From the NCBI GenBank assembly GCA_021734025.1, contig JAIPJS010000015.1, positions 1 through 64,000 on the forward strand: a DNA stretch of 64,000 nucleotides. The letters are read 5' to 3'. Below the pieces are notes generated by a model, which saw only the letters and a list, made by a program, of their open reading frames with translations, had not been told where the DNA came from and did not search any database. The position numbers and the translations under genes are program-made. Positions 17,639 to 24,625 of the stretch are shown here, in pieces (the first letter of the stretch is position 1; every line of letters begins with the position of its first letter). The DNA is from Candidatus Neomarinimicrobiota bacterium. GTDB lineage: Bacteria; Fidelibacterota; JAANXI01.

Positions 17639-18079
17639 TCACAGGCTGTAAACCATTTTTTGGTGCCGGATGCCGGCTTCCATAAAGACTTGACCAACTT
17701 CCTGAAACCCTGCCCGCTCGTAATACTTCACGGCATCAATTTGTGCATTCAGTGTAATTTCAGCAAAACCCTGACGACGTGCATAGTCGATCATAGCATC
17801 CAGCAACCGGGTTCCGTACCCTTTGTTCCTGTGAGGTTCCAGGACCGCCATTCGTTCAAACTTAACGGTGTCATCACTCAGCGGACGAAATCGTCCGGTA
17901 CCGATGGTTGAATCGTTCAGGTGCAGCAAAAAGTGTGTTGATTCCTCACCGCGTCCGTCACGCTCCAGATCAACCGGGACATCCTGTCCTCTGATAAACA
18001 CTTCCTCCCTGATCTCCATCGCACGCTGCAGTTCTTTTTGTGTCTCGACGATACTGGTGGTAAGTTTATTCCTATCCAT
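17639..18079 (-). CDS. GNAT family N-acetyltransferase
   Basis: 146 aa. The acetyl-CoA pyrophosphate loop is RNKGYG (84-89), preceded by FERMAVLEPH and followed by RLLDAMIDYARRQGF and the YYERAGFQ strand. The N-terminal AMEIREEVFIRGQDVP resembles the YjcF/ElaA-like group of small-molecule or protein N-acyltransferases. Acceptor unknown. It is the first gene of the leftward cluster GNAT, LiaF-like, SDR, protease, and is divergent from the SDR gene at 18145. Confidence 0.85.
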   Translation of the reverse strand: MDRNKLTTSIVETQKELQRAMEIREEVFIRGQDVPVDLERDGRGEESTHFLLHLNDSTIGTGRFRPLSDDTVKFERMAVLEPHRNKGYGTRLLDAMIDYARRQGFAEITLNAQIDAVKYYERAGFQEVGQVFMEAGIRHQKMVYSL

Positions 18080-18144
18080 TGGTGTGGTATAAATGTAGAT
18101 GAAATTGAAAGTAACGACAAGACAACTTTACATTGGGAGTATTC

Positions 18145-18885
18145 ATGAACATTGCACTCGTGACAGGCGCTTCATCGGGACTCGGCTGGGAATTTGCCCG
18201 GCAGATTGATTCCGATTTTTCGCTGGATGAAATTTGGCTCGTTGCCCGGCGAAAGGACCGTTTGCACGAGCTTGCCTCCGGACTGAAAACCGCAGCGAAA
18301 GTTTTTCCACTGGATCTGAGAGAGCCGGAGTGCCTTCAATATTTGGGCGATGGACTGGCGGAAAACCAACCTCACCTCAGACTTCTGGTGAACAACGCAG
18401 GATTCGGTAAACGCGGCAGATTTTCCGACATTCCATTAGCACCTCAGCTGGATATGATCGACTTGAATATCCGCGCCCTGGTACACCTCACCTACCTGGG
18501 GCTGGAATATATGGACGCCGGTGATCGGATTATTCAGGTAGCCTCATCAGCTGGTTTTCTTCCGATGGGGAATTTTGCAACGTATTCCTCTACAAAGGCG
18601 TTCATTATTAACTTTTCCACTGCCCTTGGCGCAGAACTTCATGAACGCGGTATCACCGTGACTGCGGTCTGCCCGGGTCCCGTTGACACCGAATTTCAAT
18701 CAGTCGCCGGCAGTAAAGATCGGCCACAATTAATCAACGCCACAGCCCAGGATGTGGTCACGAAAGCAATGCAGGATCTGAAACGCAGTCGGTCGTTTTC
18801 GATATACGGATTTATAGTTAAACTCGTCCCCGTACTTGCGCGTATTGCCCCGCGGACGTGGCTGGCAAAACTGAATATTGAATAA
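18145..18885 (+). CDS. SDR family oxidoreductase
   Basis: 246 aa from the ATG at 18145 (GGGAG 7 nt upstream; a TTG 12 nt earlier is the alternative). NAD(P)-binding TGASSGLG (7-14), NNAG (83-86), catalytic Ser134, Tyr147 and Lys151 (YSSTK). The residues around PGPVDTEF and the C-terminal hydrophobic stretch place it with the DltE/YqjQ-like classical SDRs. Substrate unknown. It ends convergently with the transhydrogenase operon, a terminator hairpin lying between. Confidence 0.83.
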   Translation: MNIALVTGASSGLGWEFARQIDSDFSLDEIWLVARRKDRLHELASGLKTAAKVFPLDLREPECLQYLGDGLAENQPHLRLLVNNAGFGKRGRFSDIPLAPQLDMIDLNIRALVHLTYLGLEYMDAGDRIIQVASSAGFLPMGNFATYSSTKAFIINFSTALGAELHERGITVTAVCPGPVDTEFQSVAGSKDRPQLINATAQDVVTKAMQDLKRSRSFSIYGFIVKLVPVLARIAPRTWLAKLNIE

Positions 18886-18889
18886 AACA

Positions 18890-18922
18890 AAACGCCCGCC
18901 CGGTATTCCCGGACGAGCGTTT
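18890..18922 (-). terminator. Terminator of the transhydrogenase operon
   Basis: A 14-bp stem (two G-U pairs when read on the minus strand) with a TATTC loop on the plus strand. On the minus strand it is followed by TTGTTTTATT, so it fits a Rho-independent terminator for pntAA-pntAB-pntB. It may also stop the convergent SDR transcript, though less well. Confidence 0.75.
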
Positions 18923-18948
18923 ACTAAATCCCCTGACTTATATCAGAG

Positions 18949-20349
18949 TTATGCTTCCTTCAGCAGGCTCACGATATTTGTCACCATCTTCTTGGCGTCG
19001 CCGAACAGCATCATAGTTTTGTCTTCATAAAAGAGCGGATTGTCCACTCCGGCGAATCCGGGACTGAGACTCCGCTTGATGATCATTACGCGTTCAGCCT
19101 GATCCACATTCAGAATCGGCATACCATAGATGGGACTCTCGGTTTCCGTCCGCGCCGCCGGATTGGTTACATCGTTGGCGCCGACAACCAGGGCCACATC
19201 TGCGCTCTGAAACTCATCGTTGATTTCATCCAGATCCATGAGCAGATCATACGGTGTATTCGCCTCGGCCAGGAGCACGTTCATATGCCCAGGCATCCGC
19301 CCTGCGACGGGGTGAATCCCGAACATCACCTTCACACCTGTCTCCTGCAATAGCTCTACCATCTCCTGGAGAACATGCTGTGCCTGAGCAACGGCCAAAC
19401 CGTATCCCGGTACAATGATCACCTTGTTGGCATTTTCCAGCAGCACCATAGCATCAGTGGCTGTATATGCGGTGACATTCTTATCCTGCGGGCCGCCGCC
19501 ACCGCCCCCGTCTGTTCCGACAGCGCCGAACAGCACGTTGTACAGCGACCGGTTCATGGCGTCGCACATCAGGAAGGTCAGAATCAGTCCCGCTGCGCCG
19601 ACCAGCGCGCCGCTGACGATAAGCACTTCGTTCATCAGCACGAAACCGGTTGCGGACGCCGCCAGCCCCGAGAACGAGTTCAACAGCGAGATGACCACCG
19701 GCATATCAGCGCCACCAATAGGAATGACCATGGTAACACCAAGCAGGGCCATCATGGCTAATACAATGTAAAAATAGATGGGATTCATTGGCGTGATAAC
19801 GCCCAGTACGGCAATCACCACTGTCGCCAGAATAAACAGCCCGTTCATCCCGTTATGGAACGGAAACACGATTGGGGCGCCCCGGACTAATCCCTGGAGC
19901 TTGGTAAACGCCACCACGCTTCCAAAGAAAGTGATAGTACCAATAATTATACTGATCGCGATAGTGATCTCCGTCTGGCCACCGGCAACCAGCGCAGACT
20001 CATCCATCAGATGGTAATACTCAGCCAGTGCCACCAGCGTGGATGCGCCACCGCCAAATCCGTTGAATATCGCTACCATCTGTGGCATATCGGTCATCTT
20101 GACGGTTCGGGCAGCCACACCACCAAGGAGTCCACCACCAACCAACCCTACGATGATCCAGGTGTAGCTAATGATATCCTGATGGAACAGCGTCACCACC
20201 ACGGCGATGAGCATACCGAGCGAGGCAAACAGGTTACCGCGGCGGGCAGTCTTTGGCGATCCCAGGTCTTTCAACCCAAAGATGAAAAATACAATCGAGA
20301 GCAGATACAGCAGCTTCGTAACTAGTTCCTGTGTCGTTAGTTGATCCAT
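18949..20349 (-). CDS. pntB: NAD(P) transhydrogenase subunit beta
   Basis: 466 aa, full length. About nine membrane segments (domain II) are followed by the cytoplasmic NADP(H)-binding domain III, with VIIVPGYGLAVAQAQH (near 308-323), GIHPVAGRMPGHMNVLLAEA and VALVVGANDVTNPAA. With PntAA and PntAB it couples hydride transfer between NADH and NADP+ to proton flow across the inner membrane. Last gene of the operon, 12 nt after pntAB. Confidence 0.95.
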   Translation of the reverse strand: MDQLTTQELVTKLLYLLSIVFFIFGLKDLGSPKTARRGNLFASLGMLIAVVVTLFHQDIISYTWIIVGLVGGGLLGGVAARTVKMTDMPQMVAIFNGFGGGASTLVALAEYYHLMDESALVAGGQTEITIAISIIIGTITFFGSVVAFTKLQGLVRGAPIVFPFHNGMNGLFILATVVIAVLGVITPMNPIYFYIVLAMMALLGVTMVIPIGGADMPVVISLLNSFSGLAASATGFVLMNEVLIVSGALVGAAGLILTFLMCDAMNRSLYNVLFGAVGTDGGGGGGPQDKNVTAYTATDAMVLLENANKVIIVPGYGLAVAQAQHVLQEMVELLQETGVKVMFGIHPVAGRMPGHMNVLLAEANTPYDLLMDLDEINDEFQSADVALVVGANDVTNPAARTETESPIYGMPILNVDQAERVMIIKRSLSPGFAGVDNPLFYEDKTMMLFGDAKKMVTNIVSLLKEA

Positions 20350-20361
20350 TACACTCCCGCC

Positions 20362-20649
20362 TTACTTTTTATCTTTTTTAAACATTTCCAACATCCGATC
20401 GGTCACCAGGAATCCACCAATCACATTAATCGTGGCAAACACCACGGCAGCGGTTCCGAGGATGGTGGTCATCGGCCCGGCTTCCATTCCGGCGCTGATC
20501 ACCGCACCAACCAGGGTGATCCCGGAGATGGCATTGGCGCCGGACATTAACGGTGTGTGTAACAGCGGCGGTACCTTGGTAATCACTTCGAACCCGGTAA
20601 AAATCGCCAGCACAAATATATAAAGCGCGACGAGTAATGTCCCTGTCAT
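20362..20649 (-). CDS. pntAB: NAD(P) transhydrogenase subunit alpha part 2
   Basis: 95 aa with three to four membrane helices, including ITKVPPLLHTPLMSGANAIS, the conserved domain II signature of the short alpha-2 subunit. Separate alpha-1 and alpha-2 proteins are the Rhodospirillum-type three-subunit arrangement, not the fused E. coli PntA. Two nt separate it from pntAA and 12 nt from pntB. Confidence 0.93.
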   Translation of the reverse strand: MTGTLLVALYIFVLAIFTGFEVITKVPPLLHTPLMSGANAISGITLVGAVISAGMEAGPMTTILGTAAVVFATINVIGGFLVTDRMLEMFKKDKK

Positions 20650-20651
20650 GC

Positions 20652-21809
20652 TTATTCTCCCTCCTCATTTACGGCGTTGCGAACCATCTCGTTGCGAATG
20701 TCCCCTCCGTCGGTCATGCACGTATCGCTCACGATCTGGTCGTCAAAGTTGAACTCCCTGGAATCTTCCTTGTAGAGCACATCCAGGAAATTGCTGATGT
20801 TTTTGGAAAACATCTGGCTGGCGTGCTGCGGCAGTTCCGACGGCAGATTCAGCGGTGTATGAATTGTCACACCATACTTTTCCACCGTTTCCCCAGGCTC
20901 TCCGGCTTCACAATTTCCACCGTTTATCCCGGCGAGGTCAATAACGACCGATCCATTTGCCATAGATTTCAGCATATCCTCGGTGACCAGTATCGGCGCT
21001 TTCTTTCCAAAGATGAGCGCTGTCGTGATGATTACGTCCATCCGCTTGGCCTGCTTTCCGATGGCTTCCAATTCCTTCTGGTAAAATTCTTCCGTTATTT
21101 CCTTGGCGTATCCGCCTTCGGTTTCGGCGTCCTCCGGCAGTTCCATCTCGATAAACCGGGCGCCGAGGCTCTCCACCTGCTCCTTCACCGCAGGGCGCGT
21201 ATCAAAGGCCGCCACCTTGGCTCCGAGTCGTTTACATGTCGCGATAGCTTGTAATCCTGCTACACCGGCACCGATGATCAGTGCATTAGCCGGCGGAATA
21301 GTCCCGGCAGCCGTCATCAGCAGCGGAAAGAACTTCGGTAATGATTCTGCTGCCATCAACCCGGCCTTATAACCGGCCACCGTACTCATGGAGCTCAAAA
21401 TATCCATGTTCTGTGCCCGCGTAATCCGGGGCAAAAACTCCATGGAAAATGCGGTCACTTTGTTGTTTGCCAGCTTGCGGATAACATCGGTGTTATGCAG
21501 CGGATCCAGCATCCCGATGACTGCTGTGTTCTCCCCCAGCATTTCCGCTTCGTGCTTGCCGATATCTTTATTCTGCGATAAGGTGTTCACCTTGATCACC
21601 AAATCGCTCTCACCATAAATCTGTGCTGGGCTGTCGGCAATACTTGCGCCGGCCTCTGTGTAATCCTCATCGGAAAAACCGGATGCCTTCCCCGCATCAT
21701 TTTCTACTACAACCTGGAAATCTTCACTCGCCAGGTCCTGAATATTGCCGGGAATAAGTGCCACCCGATTTTCACCGGCAATTATCTCCCTGGGAATCCC
21801 AATTTTCAC
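20652..21809 (-). CDS. pntAA: NAD(P) transhydrogenase subunit alpha part 1
   Basis: 385 aa soluble domain I, which binds NAD(H). It starts MKIGIPREIIAGENRVALIP, the alanine-dehydrogenase/PNT N-terminal motif. The Rossmann loop is ALIIGAGVAGLQAIATCKRL (residues near 165-185), followed by AFDTRPAVKEQVESLG and later DLAGINGGNCE. First gene of the operon. A TTGACA promoter lies at 21924-21952. Confidence 0.95.
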   Translation of the reverse strand: MKIGIPREIIAGENRVALIPGNIQDLASEDFQVVVENDAGKASGFSDEDYTEAGASIADSPAQIYGESDLVIKVNTLSQNKDIGKHEAEMLGENTAVIGMLDPLHNTDVIRKLANNKVTAFSMEFLPRITRAQNMDILSSMSTVAGYKAGLMAAESLPKFFPLLMTAAGTIPPANALIIGAGVAGLQAIATCKRLGAKVAAFDTRPAVKEQVESLGARFIEMELPEDAETEGGYAKEITEEFYQKELEAIGKQAKRMDVIITTALIFGKKAPILVTEDMLKSMANGSVVIDLAGINGGNCEAGEPGETVEKYGVTIHTPLNLPSELPQHASQMFSKNISNFLDVLYKEDSREFNFDDQIVSDTCMTDGGDIRNEMVRNAVNEEGE

Positions 21810-21923
21810 ACGCTACTCCTTTCCCTTGACGATCTTAATACCACTCTGTTTCTCCCACTATCTCCTGAAGTATAAGGTTCGTTTTGCAAACCGTATACCA
21901 TAATCTCATTCATTCGATTATGC

Positions 21924-21952
21924 AATCTATAATGCCGTGTATATGTTGTCAA
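21924..21952 (-). promoter_or_regulatory. Candidate promoter of pntAA-pntAB-pntB
   Basis: On the minus strand a perfect TTGACA (21952-21947), a 17-nt spacer and TAGATT (21929-21924) lie about 115 nt before pntAA. ATATGT/ACATAT arms flank the -35 box and could be an operator. Read by eye only. Confidence 0.45.
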
Positions 21953-22052
21953 TGGACATATCTAAGTAGATAAGAATTCAATATTTGCCGGAACCGGTTT
22001 TTCTCGCTTTTTTTCAATTTCACGAAGATTACGTCATTTGGGTATTAAAATT

Positions 22053-22084
22053 GAAAAACCACAGGACGGCTCCTGTGGTTTTTC
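22053..22084 (-). terminator. Terminator after thioredoxin-TPR gene
   Basis: Perfect 14-bp inverted repeat (GAAAAACCACAGGA and its complement) around a CGGC loop, with A-rich and T-rich arms so that it can act in both directions. It lies 75 nt past the stop codon of the minus-strand gene at 22159. Confidence 0.85.
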
Positions 22085-22158
22085 TAAAGTTTGAATTCTA
22101 TGGATTTTGGTATAGTCGCCCTTTACCGACCGCTAAAAATACCTGTTCGGTATTCACT

Positions 22159-23235
22159 TTAAACACCTGAGGACTCTCCCATAAATTTATTCTTTTGCTT
22201 TTTAAAATATTCATCATCCGGCTGGAGCTCGATACATTTGTTTATAATTTTCACTGCTTGCGCAGTTTGGCCTAGTTTCCAGAGCACTTCGGCCTGGGTA
22301 TCCAGGATTTGAGCCCGTGTCTGCGGATCCGCAGATTTCGTCATCTCCACGGCCTGTTCCGCTTTAGCCAAAGCATCTTTCAGGTTGGTATCCAGTTCCG
22401 CCATCCGCCAGGCATATCCGTTCAGCAGGCTGGGAGTAACTTCCCCTTGCGCCCGCGCCGTTTTGACCATTGCCTGAAATGTTTCGATTTCCTGTTCAAT
22501 ATTACCGGCATTACGGTGGAGGCTTAACAACGTGTTATATGCATCCATCTGTTGGGGCGCTTCGGGATATGCATCGATGAATCCTTGTAGCGGGCTTGGC
22601 TTCCCAGTAGCCATCGCCTGATATTGTGCAATCTTAAACTCAGCGCGGATGTACTGCTCCGATCCTTCTTCGGTTAGACTTCGAATCCTTTGCCACAATT
22701 CCGGAATTCGCTCACTCGTACGGTTCCGCTGCTCCACTTTTTCGGCAAAACGGATCAGCAAGTCCGAATCTTCCGGATTCTGATCAACCTGTTCTTCCAG
22801 AGATTGGTAGGTATTCTTACCCTGATTAATCCGCTGAATCTCTTCCAGCCAGCGTTTAATAGGCAGGTACCCAACAATCCGGTCAACTTCTTCTCCGGAC
22901 CTATTGACGAATACCGTAGTCGGATATCCTCTGACATTAAACTGCTTCGCCAGATTCACGCCATTGCCCTTTTCGGCGTCAATCTTCATTGGTACAAAGT
23001 GTTCGGATGTAAATTCGATGACATTCTCATCGTGGAACGCTTCGGCATCCAGCCGCTTACACCAGCTTCACCACTCGGTCTTAAAGAAGATCATGATCTG
23101 CTGGCTTCCGGCATTTTCCTGTGCCTCGGCAAAAGTGCCGTCGTACCAGGGCATTTCGTTCTCAGAGAGCCGTTTATCTTTACAGCCCATGAAAATCAGC
23201 GCCAGGACAACCGGTAAAAATAAAAGTTTTTTCAT
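22159..23235 (-). CDS. Thioredoxin-TPR lipoprotein, candidate selenoprotein (in-frame UGA)
   Basis: 358 residues if the TGA at 23068-23070 (codon 56) is decoded. Start ATG at 23235 with AAGGAT upstream. The signal ends FMGC (Cys18, an imperfect lipobox), followed by a thioredoxin-fold domain: IMIFFKTEW-UGA-SWCKRLDAEAF, then PMKIDAEKG and the cis-Pro loop YPTTVFVNRSGEE. The C-terminal ~220 residues are TPR-like helices. The UGA stands where the first Cys of WCxxC is expected; the frame is otherwise intact on both sides with no decay. Selenocysteine (U-S-W-C) is therefore the simplest reading, helped by a SECIS-like hairpin just downstream. A point nonsense mutation (TGT/TGC to TGA) or sequencing error, with restart at the ATG at 22989, is the alternative. 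Role inferred: periplasmic thiol/disulfide or peroxide chemistry. Confidence 0.7.
23032..23062 (-). promoter_or_regulatory. Candidate bacterial SECIS element
   Basis: In the mRNA after the UGA of the thioredoxin-TPR gene, nucleotides 13-25 form CGGC-TGGAT-GCCG: a 4-bp GC stem with a 5-nt loop whose second and third bases are G (18-19 nt after the UGA). A looser lower stem (GGTG-AA with TT-CCAC, allowing one mismatch and an internal loop) can extend it to 6-36 nt. The known bacterial pattern is a small apical loop with a G in its first two positions about 16-37 nt after the UGA. Fold made by eye. Confidence 0.5.
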
Positions 23236-23680
23236 GGCCTATCCTTGTCTTGAGTTTTAATTCGGTTACAGATAATTAGTATAAAACGAAAAGGAGGATT
23301 TTACTACCCTTTTCTCCGGGGAAGCTCCAGGCTGAATAAACAATAGTATGCAGTCCGCTTGCACTGGAACACAGGCTAAGATGATACCCACTGATTTAAA
23401 AAAACAGATTAAACACCGAAATACACCGAAGACACTGAAATAACTCAACAAAAAACGAACGACAAACATCTAACAAAAACCACAATTAAGAGTAAGATTA
23501 TCCCATAGAGTTCCCTTCGGGATGATTAGGGAAACGTGCAACCATAACACTGTAGCACGATAACACACTAACACTTGAACACACTTTTACTGTAACACTG
23601 TCGTTATTCTCTGGAAAGCCCTTTCGCAGATCGTTATTTTATGTAGTTATATACGCAATATCCGGAACGGAGGCACATTC
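23236..23680. repeat. Phrase-repeat spacer with AACAC block
   Basis: No gene. Holds AACAGATTAAACACCGAAAT (23401-23420) and following CACCGAAGACACTGAAAT words, then at 23492-23600 a composite unit: GTAAGATTATCCCATAGAG, a TCCC/GGGA hairpin head and a tail of AACAC strings (TAACACTGTAGCACGATAAC, CTAACACTTGAACACAC, TGTAACACTG). The start of this unit matches 6131-6160 closely. Confidence 0.6.
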
Positions 23681-24133
23681 ATGGACAAGGTCATTCATAT
23701 CAAATCGCAATTGCAGTGCAAACCGCAGCGGGCGTTCGAGATGTTTACGGTCAACCGCCACATTGTGCGCTGGCTGGCGCCCAAGGCCGACGTGAAACCG
23801 GAAGTCGGCGGCCGGTATCACATCTACTGGGACAAAGATGATCCGGAAAAAAACAGCTCCCACGGCTGTGTTATCACTGCCATTGAACACGGCCGATTTC
23901 TGTCGTTTAACTGGAACAGCTTTCCACAATTTGAGGAGTTTATGACGGATGCCGATCCCAAAACCCATTGCGTCGTCTTTTTTATGCCGGTTCCTGACTC
24001 ACCGGAGACAACCGACGTCCATCTCATCCACTCCGGTTGGAAGGGTTCGCCGAATTGGGACGACGCCCGGCTATGGTACGAGAGCGCCTGGAAAAAGTCG
24101 TTTAAAAACCTGGAGTGGCAAATTAACGGATAG
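23681..24133 (+). CDS. SRPBCC/AHSA1-domain protein
   Basis: 150 aa, single START-like (AHSA1/Aha1 C-terminal-like) domain. Segments that fit: the opening strand/helix DKVIHIKSQLQCKPQRAFEMF, WLAPKADVKPEVGGRYHIYW, HGRFLSFNW, and the long C-terminal helix RLWYESAWKKSFKNLEWQI. Members bind hydrophobic ligands or assist other proteins; no specific role can be given. GGAGG lies 8 nt before the ATG. It is followed 9 nt later by the Cdd1-like gene and is probably co-transcribed with it. Confidence 0.82.
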   Translation: MDKVIHIKSQLQCKPQRAFEMFTVNRHIVRWLAPKADVKPEVGGRYHIYWDKDDPEKNSSHGCVITAIEHGRFLSFNWNSFPQFEEFMTDADPKTHCVVFFMPVPDSPETTDVHLIHSGWKGSPNWDDARLWYESAWKKSFKNLEWQING

Positions 24134-24142
24134 GGAAAATCG

Positions 24143-24445
24143 ATGGGCACCATTCCTTCCAAGGATGAAGTCCTGAAGCGCCTTCGAAACATTCCGGGAG
24201 TCGGTGAAGCCATCTCGGAAGATCTCTGGAATCTCGGGGTTCGCGACGTTACGGATCTCCGCGGTGCGGATCCGGAAACCCTGTATAACAATCTCTGCGA
24301 TTTTCACCAACGGGAGATCGACCGGTGCATGCTGTATGTACTGCGATGTGCCGTCTACTTTGCGAGCACCGAAGAACATGATCCGGACTTATTGCGTTGG
24401 TGGGTGTGGAAAGATAGATCCCTGAAGCAACTATTGAACCGGTGA
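24143..24445 (+). CDS. Cdd1-type helix-hairpin-helix protein
   Basis: 100 aa. A helix-hairpin-helix segment RLRNIPGVGEAISEDLWNLG is followed by VRDVTDLRGADPETLYNNLC, DRCMLYVLRCAVYFAS and the WWVWKD end. This matches the small Pathogenicity-locus (Cdd1) family, whose function is not established; the HhH suggests DNA contact. Shares a transcript with the SRPBCC gene. Confidence in family is high, in function none. Confidence 0.85.
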   Translation: MGTIPSKDEVLKRLRNIPGVGEAISEDLWNLGVRDVTDLRGADPETLYNNLCDFHQREIDRCMLYVLRCAVYFASTEEHDPDLLRWWVWKDRSLKQLLNR

Positions 24446-24625
24446 CTTTTGGTTGAACGGTCACCTCCTTCCCGGCATTTTTTTCAAAAACGTCGGAATT
24501 GTATAGAAAAACAGTCAAATATTCGCAGAAAGCGTTTTTCAACAGGTGAAGATTCCTTATCTTACGCCTGTTTCCCCCCAAACAGACAGAATTGAGCAGA
24601 AACTCGAAACCGTGAAGTGAGCAGT

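Noticed and set aside
23068-23070. UGA read as Trp or Gly under an alternative genetic code
   Set aside because: TGA ends many intact genes here (for example at 195, 9216, 29542 and 47130), and the position expects Cys, so general reassignment does not fit.
23492-23600. AACAC strings as a CRISPR array
   Set aside because: Units are 6-10 nt, irregularly spaced and degenerate, with no constant repeat/spacer length and no cas genes.
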